Source: CATOSP01 sp965204715
GTDB lineage: Bacteria > Chloroflexota > Dehalococcoidia > Lucifugimonadales > UBA3495
NCBI GenBank assembly: GCA_965204715.1
Contig: OZ242009.1
Location: forward strand, 4,216,001 to 4,280,000
Length of the DNA stretch: 64,000 bases
Reading direction: 5' to 3'
The notes beneath the pieces were generated by a model, which ran no database searches, had not been told where the DNA came from, and saw only the letters and a program-made list of their open reading frames with translations. Positions 22,507-31,835 of the stretch are shown one piece after another. Numbering within the stretch: the first letter of the stretch is position 1; each line of letters begins with the position of its first letter. The position numbers and the translations under genes are program-made.

Positions 22507-24477
22507 ATGCCCTACGACATTACCTTTCTCACCGCGGGCTGGCTGCCCTTCGGCAAGGACCGCGTCCAGTTCTCCCACCGGCGCGGCGGCCCCGACTTCT
22601 CGCGCATCGAGAAGGGCCAGGTCCACATGCTGGCGGACCATGAGGCCACCCTCGCCAGCACCCTGGGGAAGGCGGACAGCGCCGCCCATGACAGCCAGGC
22701 ATCCAGGGCCCAGGTGCACCTCTACGAAGTGCCCGGGGACCCCCTGATCGCCAAGGCCCGGGTCCTGATGGACGAGGAGGGACACCGGGGCATATCGGCT
22801 GGCCTGACCCGGATCTCGGACCTGCGGGACGTGGGAGAGAACGACATGGGCGGCCGGGACTACATCGTCGACCACTGGCAGGTGGGAGAGATGTCCCTGG
22901 TGCCCATGCCCCGTGACGTTGACACGGAAGTGGCCAACGACATGGAACCGTACATCATCAACCCGGACGGCTCCAAGCGCAGCCTGTCCTTCCTGCTTTC
23001 GCAGGCAGAGCCCGCGACTCTCAGCAACCCCCAAGAGGAGGAACCCCCAATGCCAGACGGAAACGGCATCAGCCTGGAGGACATGCAGAGCCTCATGTCC
23101 GAGCAGACCAAGGCCATCACCGACGGGCTGTCCAGCGCCGTGCAGCAGGCGGCGGCCTCGATCATGGAGGCCGTGCAGCCCGCCCCGGCGCAGAATGCCG
23201 CCCCGGAAAACGCCGCCGCCACCGCGCTGGCCGAGCCGCCGGCGCAGAACGCGGGAGATCCCGAGACCCCGGAACCGGCCCGGCAGTCCGCCGAGGACCG
23301 GGAGCGCATCAACGAGATGGCGCGGCTGGCCGGCGAGCAGGCCTGCTACGACGGCGCCCAGGTCGTGTCCCTTCAGATGGATGCCCTGGCCGAGTTGTGG
23401 TCCCCCACCCAGTACATGGAGAAGCTGAAGAGCGTCCAGATCCAGCCCACCCCCACCGCGCCCCTGGACTCCGGGGAGCAGAAGTGGGACCTGGGCCGGG
23501 CGCTGCTGTCAATCGCCACCGGCAACTTCAACCTGGCCTCGTACGAGCGCACCGTCTCAGAGGAAATCCTTCGGAAGTCCAACGTCACGCTGCCCCACCC
23601 CAACCGGCTGGCCATCCCCAGGGGGGAGCTGGCCCAACTGAACACCACCACCGCGTCGAACTCCGGCGGCCCCGCCATCGAGGAGATGAGGGAGGTGTTC
23701 ATCCGGTCCGACCTGCCCGACCCCCTGAACATCGTGGACATGTGCTTCCAGTTGCCCTCCAGTCCGGGGGACAGCTACGTGGTGCCGGTCGACGTGCCGG
23801 ACACCGGAATGGTGGCCGAACCGGACGACGACGGCTACGCCAAGACCGGGGACGCGACGGCCACCGCGGTGGAGATCACCCCCAGGCTGGCGGTCAACCG
23901 GCAGCTGATCACCCGGCTGTCCCGGGTCCAGACCGAGCGGCTCTTCCAGGCCATCCTGTCCATCACGCTGGAGAAGAACCGGGAGCGCAAGAACGGCCAG
24001 CTGGTGTCCGGCAGCGGCGCCGCCAACCAGGCCCGGGGGGTCTACAACACCGCCAACATCGGGACGGTCACCATAACCGCCGCCCCCACGGTGGCCCAGA
24101 TCAGGACCGCCCTGGCCAACGGGTTCGAGCTGGACGGGATGAACAAGGTCATCGTCGTCTCCAAGACCGTCGAGCAGGGAATGCGCAACTACGCCAGCCC
24201 CACCGCGGTCGGCAAGTTCTACGAGACCGGCGCGGACGGCATGGGCATGGTGGACATGACGTTCGCCGTCCACCCGACCAACCACCTCAGCGTGGGCGGC
24301 ACCAAGCATTTCCGGGGCATCGTCAGCCCTCTGGGCGACATCTACTTCAAGAACTGGGACGACGCGGTGTTCGTGGACATCGACTACCGGGACGGCAACT
24401 ACTACATGATCACCGAGGACTACTACAACTTCGTCCTGGGCCACCCCGCCGCCCACTACCGGTTCCACGAGGCGTAG
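22507..24477 (+). CDS. prohead protease fused to HK97-type major capsid protein
   Basis: 656 residues. Residues 1-160 are an S78-type prohead protease: His45 in MLADHEATL, Ser97 in HRGISAGLTR, and WQVGEMSLVPMP at about 137-148. Residues about 182-290 form a Gln/Ala/Glu-rich helical scaffold (delta) region, and the rest is the HK97-fold capsid (VPVDVPDTG, ITRLSRVQTERLF, a terminal YNFVLGHPAAHYRF). An in-frame ATG at 23050 (residue 182) follows AAGAGGAGGA with 7-base spacing, so a separate 475-residue scaffold-capsid can be made. This solves the stoichiometry problem of a fused protease. Confidence 0.88.
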   Translation: MPYDITFLTAGWLPFGKDRVQFSHRRGGPDFSRIEKGQVHMLADHEATLASTLGKADSAAHDSQASRAQVHLYEVPGDPLIAKARVLMDEEGHRGISAGLTRISDLRDVGENDMGGRDYIVDHWQVGEMSLVPMPRDVDTEVANDMEPYIINPDGSKRSLSFLLSQAEPATLSNPQEEEPPMPDGNGISLEDMQSLMSEQTKAITDGLSSAVQQAAASIMEAVQPAPAQNAAPENAAATALAEPPAQNAGDPETPEPARQSAEDRERINEMARLAGEQACYDGAQVVSLQMDALAELWSPTQYMEKLKSVQIQPTPTAPLDSGEQKWDLGRALLSIATGNFNLASYERTVSEEILRKSNVTLPHPNRLAIPRGELAQLNTTTASNSGGPAIEEMREVFIRSDLPDPLNIVDMCFQLPSSPGDSYVVPVDVPDTGMVAEPDDDGYAKTGDATATAVEITPRLAVNRQLITRLSRVQTERLFQAILSITLEKNRERKNGQLVSGSGAANQARGVYNTANIGTVTITAAPTVAQIRTALANGFELDGMNKVIVVSKTVEQGMRNYASPTAVGKFYETGADGMGMVDMTFAVHPTNHLSVGGTKHFRGIVSPLGDIYFKNWDDAVFVDIDYRDGNYYMITEDYYNFVLGHPAAHYRFHEA

Positions 24478-24482
24478 CGGCG

Positions 24483-24752
24483 ATGTTCACGGTCCCCTTC
24501 GACGACCTGGCGGTCATGTTCGGCGAGGACGTGACCATCGCCGGTGTGACCTCCCAAGGGATTCTGGGCCGGGAGACGATGACCAATGAGCGGGGTGTCT
24601 ACTATCAACGCCTGGTGCTCTCACTGCCCGGCGACACTGACCTGGCAAAGGGGACCGTCGTAGGCGCGAGGGGCGGGACGGCCACAGTCGAGCAGAAGCT
24701 GCTGGACAGCGACCCGGGATGGACCCGGTACATCCTCTCGGAGATCTGCTGA
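24483..24752 (+). CDS. putative head-tail stopper/connector
   Basis: 89 residues, 5 bp after the capsid gene, TGATG overlap with the next. Beta-rich start (MFTVPFDDLAVMFGEDVTIAGV) and ATVEQKLLDSDPGWTRYILSEIC. Size, beta content and place after the capsid gene fit the lambda FII-like stopper that closes the head before tail joining. No sequence signature is decisive. Confidence 0.5.
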   Translation: MFTVPFDDLAVMFGEDVTIAGVTSQGILGRETMTNERGVYYQRLVLSLPGDTDLAKGTVVGARGGTATVEQKLLDSDPGWTRYILSEIC

Positions 24753-25318
24753 TGCCGGTGCTGTTGGAGATAGACCTCGACTCGGAGCGGGTAATGGATG
24801 ACCTCCGGCTGACCCAGAAAGAGCTGGAGCAGGTCCAGGGGTTCGCCGTTCGGGACTCGGTGCGAACCCTCCGGGGAATCGCCCGGAAGGAGACGTCCGC
24901 CCGGACGGACCTTCCGCGTGCGAGCATCAACCGCCGGGTCCTGTCCTTCCCCAAACAGAGCAGGGTCTGGCTGGGCGCAGCCCGCAACCCACTGGTGACA
25001 TCGTTCCGGGCCACGGAGTTGGTGCCCATCCGAAGGCAGCGGACGGTCCGCGGGAGGACCAGGAAGGGGAAGATAGACCGGAGCCGCAAGGGGGTGGTGT
25101 TCCGCGGACAGAGGCTAAAGGGGGTGTTCGTTCCGACCAGAGGCCGATACAGGGGCGTGCCGTTCCGGGAGCGGGACGGCGGAGGGGTCGAGCCAGTCGG
25201 GGCACCGGTCCATGAGGAGGTCCGCCAGGCATTCGACGCGACGGCGGACCGGGCCACTGAGGTGCTGGAGCGGAGTTTCCGGGCCAGCGCCGAGCGAGCC
25301 ATATTGAGGCGAAGATGA
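24752..25318 (+). CDS. tail completion protein, lambda Z-like
   Basis: 188 residues, very basic in the middle. The pattern VRTLRGIARKETSARTDLPRASINRRV resembles lambda Z/minor-tail Z proteins (helix followed by RxxxI..R), which cap the tail before head joining. ATG 24752 overlaps the previous stop (TGATG). It is followed by a gene starting in a run of four ATG codons that overlaps its stop. Confidence 0.6.
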   Translation: MPVLLEIDLDSERVMDDLRLTQKELEQVQGFAVRDSVRTLRGIARKETSARTDLPRASINRRVLSFPKQSRVWLGAARNPLVTSFRATELVPIRRQRTVRGRTRKGKIDRSRKGVVFRGQRLKGVFVPTRGRYRGVPFRERDGGGVEPVGAPVHEEVRQAFDATADRATEVLERSFRASAERAILRRR

Positions 25319-25767
25319 TGATGATGTCCCCACCTGACACGACGACGCTGGACGGCTACCTCGCGGCTGCCGAGGCGGATTTCGACCGCTACTTTGACCC
25401 AGGCATCGAGACCGTGGTGGCGGGGACATGCCCCATCGAAATGTGCGCTCCGATGGTCGTCTTCCGGATCGACAATCTCAGCCCGGCGGAACTGCAGGAC
25501 CATGCCCTGGTGACGTTCGCCCTGGACTTCTATTGGGCGGGGCGGGGAGGATACCTCGTCGCACACCAGATATGGTCGTGGGTCTACCGGAGGTTCCTGT
25601 TCCACACAGACCCGGAAATGGAGGTGTCGGACTACGACCCGGAGACCGGTACGCTCTGCTTCACGCTGCGCTGGGCCCGGATGTTCAAGAACGACTACGA
25701 GTTCCACCCCCTGGAGGTGGACGGGTTCGTAATCCGCAACGTCCACATCCACGTGGAGGCATGCTGA
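25315..25767 (+). CDS. putative tail terminator-type protein
   Basis: 150 residues beginning with four consecutive ATG codons that overlap the upstream stop. Alpha/beta: LDGYLAAAEADFDRYF, MVVFRIDNLSPAEL, FALDFYWAGRGGYLVAHQIWSWVYRRFLF, then LCFTLRWARMF. Position between tail completion and baseplate genes fits a tail terminator, but no family motif is seen. Confidence 0.45.
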   Translation: MMMMSPPDTTTLDGYLAAAEADFDRYFDPGIETVVAGTCPIEMCAPMVVFRIDNLSPAELQDHALVTFALDFYWAGRGGYLVAHQIWSWVYRRFLFHTDPEMEVSDYDPETGTLCFTLRWARMFKNDYEFHPLEVDGFVIRNVHIHVEAC

Positions 25768-26069
25768 TGCCCGGCATCGACGGACTGACGGGGCGGCTCT
25801 TCACGGCTGAACAGGTCGAGGCGGGCTGGGACCTGGCCCAGTCGGTGGAGGACCGGATACTGACGCCCCTGGGAAGCCGCCGCTTCCGGCCCAACTACGG
25901 CAGCCTGGCCCTGGCCGGGGGGTTCGGAGAGGACCGGGTGCGCCCCAGCATCGAGCGGGCCCTCAGCGGCGACCCGCGCATCACCGACGTCCGCTTCCGC
26001 TCGTCGGGATCGGGGACGGACCTTGAGGTGCTGGTCAACGGCAGTATCCGCACCCAGGTGACCACGTAA
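25767..26069 (+). CDS. baseplate wedge protein W (gp25-like)
   Basis: 100 residues. SVEDRILTPLGSRRFRPNYGSLAL is the hallmark of the GPW/gp25 family (ILTPxGxRxxxPxYGS), followed by IERALSGDPRITDVRF. It starts at TGATG and ends at TAATG with the J gene. W links sheath and baseplate in P2-like tails. Confidence 0.88.
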   Translation: MPGIDGLTGRLFTAEQVEAGWDLAQSVEDRILTPLGSRRFRPNYGSLALAGGFGEDRVRPSIERALSGDPRITDVRFRSSGSGTDLEVLVNGSIRTQVTT

Positions 26070-26878
26070 TGGTGAGCCGCCGCTACATAGACCCGGTCCC
26101 CGCGCAGGCCGACCTGGTCAATGCCGTGGTGGCCCAGCTCCGGAGCGACCTGCCCGCGTGGACGCCCGACGCCTCGGACCCCGCGGTCTACTGGTCCGAC
26201 GACACCGCCGGGCGCGTCCGGGCCTGGATCGCCCAGTTCAACGACTCGGCGGACGCCAACTGGGTGCTGCGGGCCAAGGGCCAGGCGCTCAGGGAGCTGG
26301 CGAACAATGCCGGCATCCGGACCTTCCCCGAAGGCGAGAGCGACGCGGAACTGCTGGAGCGGATTTTCGACCAGTTCCACGCCCTGGCGCCGGGGACTCC
26401 GGCCCATGACATCCTCCTCACGCGGCTGGCCGACACCGGCGTCTTCGACGCGGCCAGGCTCCTGGACCTGGACTCCAACCTGGTCACCATGTACGTCATT
26501 GACAGCGACGGCATGGACCTGGCCGACGCGGCCAAGACCGCGATCCAGGCGGCGCTCAACGTGAGGACCCGGCCCGCCTTCTGGTTCGACTACCGGGTGG
26601 GCGACGTCATGGTGACGCCCTACATCGTGGACGCCGCGATCATCTACGAGACCGACGCCGAGAGTCCCGAACCGGCGGTGCGCCAGCACCTGGAGGCCAC
26701 GCTGGAACGCCTGCGCCGGCTGGACACCTCCATCTACCCGTCGGCGCTGTCCGACGGCATGTGGGCGGCCAACGTCGTGGATATAACCGTCACGGCCCCC
26801 TCCGGGGCCCTGGCGCGGTCCCCCGGCACCGTATATCACGGCGCAATCGGGGACCTGGCCTTCACGGAGGAGTCCTGA
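26069..26878 (+). CDS. baseplate J-like protein
   Basis: 269 residues, directly after W as in P2. Features of the Baseplate_J family are seen: N-terminal RAWIAQFNDSADANWVLRAKGQALRELANNAGI, then a mid region LLERIFDQFHALAPGTPAHDILL, and the C-terminal two-strand repeat ending VVDITVTAPSGALA. It forms baseplate wedges. TGATG with the next gene. Confidence 0.85.
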   Translation: MVSRRYIDPVPAQADLVNAVVAQLRSDLPAWTPDASDPAVYWSDDTAGRVRAWIAQFNDSADANWVLRAKGQALRELANNAGIRTFPEGESDAELLERIFDQFHALAPGTPAHDILLTRLADTGVFDAARLLDLDSNLVTMYVIDSDGMDLADAAKTAIQAALNVRTRPAFWFDYRVGDVMVTPYIVDAAIIYETDAESPEPAVRQHLEATLERLRRLDTSIYPSALSDGMWAANVVDITVTAPSGALARSPGTVYHGAIGDLAFTEES

Positions 26879-27465
26879 TGGTCACGCCGAACCCCGGCCA
26901 CGACTGGGACCACATGAGCGAGTCGCCCTGGGTCGAGGCGGTCTACGAAGCGCTGCTTGCAATGCCGGAGCTGGCGGGTTTCGACGACCCGCTGGACGTG
27001 CGGGACTTCGTCCGGGCCGCGACCATGCCCCTGGTCCACCTGGAGCTGGAGCTGAACGCCCGCGGCGTGCCGGCCACGTCCGCCTTCGGCGAGATCTTCA
27101 CCCGCCGGGTGGGGGAGCACCTGTACGAGTATTTTGACGGGCGGAACAAGTGGTCCGGCGTGGACCGGACCGCCCAGGACCTCCAGTTCAGTTGGGTCCA
27201 TACCTGGATCACCAACGTCTCCGGCCGCCGGGTGGGGATCGAGTTCTGCGTGACGCCCTCGCCCCTGGTGGAAGCGACGCCCGAGTACGCCCAGGCGGTG
27301 CGGGACTGGCTGACCTGGGTGGCGCCCTATTTCGACGGCGACATCCCCGGCAGAATCCCGGCCGAGAAGGGCGTCCAGGTGGTGTTCTGCGAATACGGCG
27401 CGCCGCCGCTTGCGCTGCAAACCGAGGCCACGGCCCTGATAACCCGCACCGTGAGCGTGAGCTGA
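26878..27465 (+). CDS. tail protein I-like baseplate protein
   Basis: 195 residues, in the position of P2 gpI (W-J-I-H order). A long helical N-terminus (SPWVEAVYEALLAMPELAGFDD) and a beta-rich end fit this poorly conserved family. Starts at TGATG with J. It would join the wedge to the tail fibre encoded next. Confidence 0.65.
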   Translation: MVTPNPGHDWDHMSESPWVEAVYEALLAMPELAGFDDPLDVRDFVRAATMPLVHLELELNARGVPATSAFGEIFTRRVGEHLYEYFDGRNKWSGVDRTAQDLQFSWVHTWITNVSGRRVGIEFCVTPSPLVEATPEYAQAVRDWLTWVAPYFDGDIPGRIPAEKGVQVVFCEYGAPPLALQTEATALITRTVSVS

Positions 27466-27466
27466 C

Positions 27467-28474
27467 ATGGCCGCAGTTTTCACCGACACCGGACTGGCAC
27501 TCATGGCCGCGGCGGACCTGCCGGGCGGGGAGGACGTGATCATCACCGAGGTGCGCGTCGGCACCCTGAACGCGGGGCAGCGCTACGAGGCCGCCGCGGA
27601 CCGGACCGCCCTGGTGGACGCCACGCCCACGGTCCTGAGCGGGGACAACATCAACCTCACGGGGTCCGGCCCCAACGTCAACTACAACGTCTCCGTCGAC
27701 AGCCAGCCGCGCCTCGTAGGAAGCGAGGTCGGGCTGTTCACCGCGTCGGGGGATATGGTGATCCTCTGGGCCGAGCAGAGCCGCGACGTCTTCGTCAAGG
27801 CCGCGGACGCCCGGGCCCTGATTGCCATCCTGTACTCCTACGTCAACGGGGTGGCCAGCGGGCTGAGCATCTCGCTGTCCGCCTTCGCCTTCGCTTCCCT
27901 GGCCCAGGCGCGGGCCGCGACGGACAACGACGTGGCCATGACCCCGCTGCGGACCCAGGACTGGTGGAACGCGCTGACCGTCGTGATCGGGAAGCTCCGG
28001 AACCTCATCGCCACCAACGCCCAGGCCCGGACCGGCACGTCCGACGACGTGCTGATGACGCCCCAGAAGACCCAGTTCTGGTGGACGAACCTGGCATTCC
28101 CGTTCTCGAAGCTGTCGGGCCACGTGGCGACGATGGCCCAGGCCGTGGCCGGGGCCACGGCCCTGAAGCTGCTGACTCCGCTGGGCCTGACCCAGTGGTG
28201 GAACGCGCTGGCGACGGTGCCGGTGGCCAAGATGCCCAGCGGGATACGCCGGATGATTACGGCCACGGTTTTCGACACCGCGTTTCCAACGAGTCCGGCC
28301 ACGGGGCAGAACGTGTACTTCACGGAGGCCGTCCAGTCTGGATTGGCCTGGCGGGACACGGACGGGACCACGCCGTTGACCAGCGCGGCCGCGGGTGACT
28401 GGGCGATGTACACCGGCGTGCGGTGGCAGAAGCAGGCCCGTCGGACCGGGGATGTGTTCCTGATACCGGAATAG
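27467..28474 (+). CDS. tail fibre protein with triplicated repeat
   Basis: 335 residues. The N-terminal 150 resemble baseplate-attachment domains of gpH-type fibres. Three fibre repeats follow at about residues 143-240: ARAATDNDVAMTPLRTQDWW, AQARTGTSDDVLMTPQKTQF and AQAVAGATALKLLTPLGLTQ, each of the ATxxxA...TP form of the Phage_fiber_2 repeat. The C-terminal part (GQNVYFTEAVQSGLAWRDTDG) is the tip domain. It should determine host binding. Confidence 0.8.
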   Translation: MAAVFTDTGLALMAAADLPGGEDVIITEVRVGTLNAGQRYEAAADRTALVDATPTVLSGDNINLTGSGPNVNYNVSVDSQPRLVGSEVGLFTASGDMVILWAEQSRDVFVKAADARALIAILYSYVNGVASGLSISLSAFAFASLAQARAATDNDVAMTPLRTQDWWNALTVVIGKLRNLIATNAQARTGTSDDVLMTPQKTQFWWTNLAFPFSKLSGHVATMAQAVAGATALKLLTPLGLTQWWNALATVPVAKMPSGIRRMITATVFDTAFPTSPATGQNVYFTEAVQSGLAWRDTDGTTPLTSAAAGDWAMYTGVRWQKQARRTGDVFLIPE

Positions 28475-28477
28475 ACG

Positions 28478-29335
28478 ATGCCGATTTACACAGATGCAAA
28501 TCAGATGGCCGGGGAGTTTTACGTCCCTGGCGTTGCCCGCTTGGCCCAGGTCTGGGAGAACCGGCCAGAGCCTACGCTGGTGTTCGACAAGGGCGGTGCC
28601 GTCCTAGCAGCAATCGTCGATGGCACAAGCTATTCCCTCTATACCTTTTCCGAGTCGGGCGGCGCCCTTGCCAACATCGGCACCGACACGGTGAGTGGGC
28701 GGCTGGCTCCCTCGCTATTCCAATACAACGACGGCCTCTACTTGCAGGTTGGCAATCTCAATCCACGAAACAATGTCCTGGGCTACCGATACGTCGTGGA
28801 CCAGCGCACCGGAAGCCTTAGCGGTGTCACGCGGGTCCAGCACCTGGACTCTGCCACGTTCGACACTGAGGTCATCAACCTCCCGGACGGAACGCTCGGA
28901 TGGTTGTACTATCAAAGGATTGACTCCCGTAGGGACCACGTTTCCCTGAGACCCTATAACTTCAGCAGCGGGCTGCCGCAAGGGACCCAAATTTTCCAGC
29001 GTGCCAACACGCGAAGGACCAAGGCCACTGCCACTAACTTCAGTGGAACCTACTATGTCGGACTGTTTGCTGGCCCTAGCGATGTCGTCTTCTACCGCCA
29101 CTCGACCGGAGATCAACTTGCCCTCATAGCCAACGTAACGCTGCCAACGTCCGGCGTGGTTGACATACACCTGCTGGCGGGTCGGAGGGACTTGCTCCTG
29201 TTGACGCTCGATAGCAGCGCGAATCGGTGCTACACCTACCGGGTGAATGTATCTAATGGCAGCCTGACGCTGATTGGAAGCACTCCCATTACCCTCTCAT
29301 CAAACGCGAACATATCTGCAAGTCGCCTAGCTTAG
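28478..29335 (+). CDS. distal fibre/receptor-binding-type beta protein
   Basis: 285 residues, 3 bp after the fibre gene. Beta-strand repeats each with a hydrophobic-polar alternation (LAAIVDGTSYSLYTFSESG; LGYRYVVDQRTGSLSG; YTYRVNVSNGSLTLIG) suggest a beta-propeller. Base composition is clearly less GC-rich than neighbouring tail genes, which points to horizontal exchange of the host-range cargo. No enzyme motif is seen. Confidence 0.55.
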   Translation: MPIYTDANQMAGEFYVPGVARLAQVWENRPEPTLVFDKGGAVLAAIVDGTSYSLYTFSESGGALANIGTDTVSGRLAPSLFQYNDGLYLQVGNLNPRNNVLGYRYVVDQRTGSLSGVTRVQHLDSATFDTEVINLPDGTLGWLYYQRIDSRRDHVSLRPYNFSSGLPQGTQIFQRANTRRTKATATNFSGTYYVGLFAGPSDVVFYRHSTGDQLALIANVTLPTSGVVDIHLLAGRRDLLLLTLDSSANRCYTYRVNVSNGSLTLIGSTPITLSSNANISASRLA

Positions 29336-29408
29336 TGGAGCAGGTGCACGCCCTCTGATGCATCTGGGATAGGCACACAACCCAAGCAATGACCGGCAGG
29401 AGAAGGCA

Positions 29409-30710
29409 ATGACCATGCCCCGGCCCCCCTCAGTAAGCAGCACGGTGACCGGCGACCCGGTAACGCCGCTGCACCACAGCGACGCCCACCTCTTCCTGGT
29501 GGGACCGCCGGGCTCCAGCGCCAGCGGCACCGGCGCGCCCAACGAGCGCCCCAGGGGATACGCCACCGGCCTGGCGGCCCTGGAGCCGTTCATCGGCACC
29601 GACGGGCCGCTGCGCACCGCGGTGGAGTCCATATTCGACCGGGTGGACACCAGCATCGCCGTGGCGCTGACCCCGGCCAACCCGACCCACGCCCAGGTGG
29701 AGGCCGCCCTGGAGAAGGTGCGGTTCCTGGAGCAGGAACCCACCCACCTGTACGCCCCCGGCCTGACGGTGACCGGCTCCGTCCTGGGGGCCCTGAGCTC
29801 CGACATTGCGATTGACGCCAGCAGCGTCGTCCTGGCCGCCGACGCCGTGCACCGGGTCGAGGTGGACGAGTACCTTCAGCTTGACGACGAGGTGGTGCGG
29901 GTCACCGCGGTTACGGACCAGCACACCTTCACCGTGGAGCGGGGCGAGCTGGGGACCGCGGCCGCGGCCCACACCTCCGGCGACAACGTGCTGGACATCC
30001 GCAGCCCGGTGGTCACCGAGCTGGAGTCCCTGGCCGAGGAGCTGGAGTGCCTGGCGGTGGCCGACGCGCCCAGCGGCAGCGTGGACCTGGCGGTGGCCTG
30101 GGCCGGGGAGGGCAACGTCCGCCCCAACGTCATGGGCGTGTTCAACCGCACCGACAACGAATGGCCCGGCGCGGACTGGCTGGCGGCGGCCCTGGACGTG
30201 GCGGCGGTGCACGGCCGGCAGCGGGGAATCGAGCTGGCCCGGGTGACCGGGGTGACCAACCTGGAACATGAGCTGTCCTACAGCCCCCGGTCCGCGGCCA
30301 GCACCGACGTGACCCGGCTGGTGGGGGCCTACCTTTCCACTCTGGTGCGGCGGCATGGCCAGGTCCAGATCGTGGGCGACAGCCTGAAGGGGGTCACCGA
30401 CGCCCGGAAGACCTGGAGCGTCGCCCTGGTGGTGCACCACGCCCAGCGGCTGGCCGAGGCCGCTGGCGAGGCGTTCATCGCGGACGAGGGCAACGAGACC
30501 ACGATCACCCGGCTGGCCTCCCACGTGGAGCGCGCGGTGCGCCAGCTGGTGCCGCGGGAGCTTCGCTACGCCTCGGTGCTGCCGCATCCCACCCTGGACA
30601 CCCAGCACGCGCGGGACGCGGGAGACGCCCACCTGCAGGCGATATTCGACACCGTCCGGCCCATCAAGCGGATCGTCATCCCGATCCGGCTGCGGCTCGG
30701 TGTGGCGTAA
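29409..30710 (+). CDS. contractile tail sheath protein
   Basis: 433 residues in the place of P2 FI. Family features: N-terminal VSSTVTGDP, DRVDTSIAVALTPANPTHAQVEAALEKV near residue 75, and a C-terminal domain with IVGDSLKGVTDARKTWSVALVVHHAQR and the closing strand IKRIVIPIRLRLGVA. An insert of about 110 residues (GSVLGALSSDIAIDASSVVL...) would project from the sheath. ATG 29409 follows AGGAGAAGG. Confidence 0.85.
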   Translation: MTMPRPPSVSSTVTGDPVTPLHHSDAHLFLVGPPGSSASGTGAPNERPRGYATGLAALEPFIGTDGPLRTAVESIFDRVDTSIAVALTPANPTHAQVEAALEKVRFLEQEPTHLYAPGLTVTGSVLGALSSDIAIDASSVVLAADAVHRVEVDEYLQLDDEVVRVTAVTDQHTFTVERGELGTAAAAHTSGDNVLDIRSPVVTELESLAEELECLAVADAPSGSVDLAVAWAGEGNVRPNVMGVFNRTDNEWPGADWLAAALDVAAVHGRQRGIELARVTGVTNLEHELSYSPRSAASTDVTRLVGAYLSTLVRRHGQVQIVGDSLKGVTDARKTWSVALVVHHAQRLAEAAGEAFIADEGNETTITRLASHVERAVRQLVPRELRYASVLPHPTLDTQHARDAGDAHLQAIFDTVRPIKRIVIPIRLRLGVA

Positions 30711-30760
30711 CCAACACATGAAGCGTGGCCCCGGCCACGACCCGGACAGAGGAGCGGACC

Positions 30761-31291
30761 ATGCCATACCAGAAGCGCAGGGCCTGGGCGAAAATCACCC
30801 TTGACGACGGCTCGGTGGTGACCGGAGAGATCGCCAACGGCGACGAGCTCACCGACGACACCCTGTCATACACCCTCCCCGACATGGAGGTGGTGCTGGC
30901 GGAAATCCAGGCCGGGAACTACATGAACGATTTCGCCGCCAGCGGGCTGGCGGCGCTGACCCTGGCCATGTCCCTGGTGTCGGCCTACGCCGCCCTCCTG
31001 GGCGGCCTGAACAAGCTCTACAGCTTCGAGATCGAGGAGCTGCTTGAGACGCCGGGCGACCCCTCGTCGACCACCGTGGTGCAGACCGCGGAGTGCGGCG
31101 GCATCCTCCGGCGGGTCAGCCCCGGCACCTTCACCATGGGCGGCTCCGAGATACGGCCGACCACGCTGGAGTACCGGCTGCGGCGCTACAAGCTGGAGCA
31201 GGCGGGGATCGGCGCGGCCATGTGGGACATCGACATCGACAAGAAGATATTCCAGCACATGGGCGAGGACATCTTCCCCACCTTCAGCTAG
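30761..31291 (+). CDS. major tail tube protein, FII-like
   Basis: 176 residues directly after the sheath. Pattern DMEVVLAEIQAGNYMNDFAASGLAALTLAMSLV and late TTLEYRLRRYKLEQAGIGAAMWDIDIDKKIF fit P2 FII-type tube proteins. ATG 30761 follows GAGGAG; a longer start at 30725 lacks a ribosome site. Confidence 0.8.
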   Translation: MPYQKRRAWAKITLDDGSVVTGEIANGDELTDDTLSYTLPDMEVVLAEIQAGNYMNDFAASGLAALTLAMSLVSAYAALLGGLNKLYSFEIEELLETPGDPSSTTVVQTAECGGILRRVSPGTFTMGGSEIRPTTLEYRLRRYKLEQAGIGAAMWDIDIDKKIFQHMGEDIFPTFS

Positions 31292-31301
31292 GAGACTGAG
31301 C

Positions 31302-31835
31302 ATGGACCAGCCCACGGTGGCCCACTACCGCAAGGCCCACGCGGAGCTTCCCGCCTGGGGCGAGGCCGTCTGCCAGGCGACCCTAGACCGCCACGTCATC
31401 GGCCAGCTGACCGGGGAGGCCTACCGGAAGCTGGCCCGGCTGCCCCTCCGCGAGTACCGGACCATGCTGGACGAGCTGGCGGCCCTGACCATGCCGCCCC
31501 CGGTGCGGGTCAGGGGCACCGGCCCGTGGGAGGTCTTCCGCTGCGGCTGCTGCCGCACCTGCGGGATCATCTGCACCTGCCGGGACCCCGGCTGCGAATG
31601 CGGGGCCGAGACCCTCTGCACCGTCCGCGTGACCTACGCCCAGGACCTGGAGACCGTCGCGCCCCACGGCCCGGTGGACAGCTTCCGCCTCGTGGAGGTG
31701 GTGACCGGCCTGGACATCTCCGGGTGGCCCTACGGGGAATACCGGGTCGTGGACTCCGTCATCGGGAGGTCCATCGACAGCCCTTTCTATCCCTGGACGC
31801 CCGCCGCATCCCCATCCCCAACTGGGGACAACTGA
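31302..31835 (+). CDS. tail assembly chaperone E (zero-frame product)
   Basis: 177 residues between tube and tape measure, the place of P2 E. Helical N-terminus (VAHYRKAHAELPAWGEAVCQATLDRHVIGQL). The middle carries an unusual Cys block (RCGCCRTCGIICTC, then CECG and LC: nine or so Cys), suggesting a bound metal not seen in classical E proteins. Its last codons contain the slippery site for the longer product. Confidence 0.65.
   Translation: MDQPTVAHYRKAHAELPAWGEAVCQATLDRHVIGQLTGEAYRKLARLPLREYRTMLDELAALTMPPPVRVRGTGPWEVFRCGCCRTCGIICTCRDPGCECGAETLCTVRVTYAQDLETVAPHGPVDSFRLVEVVTGLDISGWPYGEYRVVDSVIGRSIDSPFYPWTPAASPSPTGDN

Noticed and set aside
27467..29335. Diversity-generating retroelement acting on the tail fibre genes
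   Set aside because: No reverse transcriptase and no template/variable repeat pair were found in the window.
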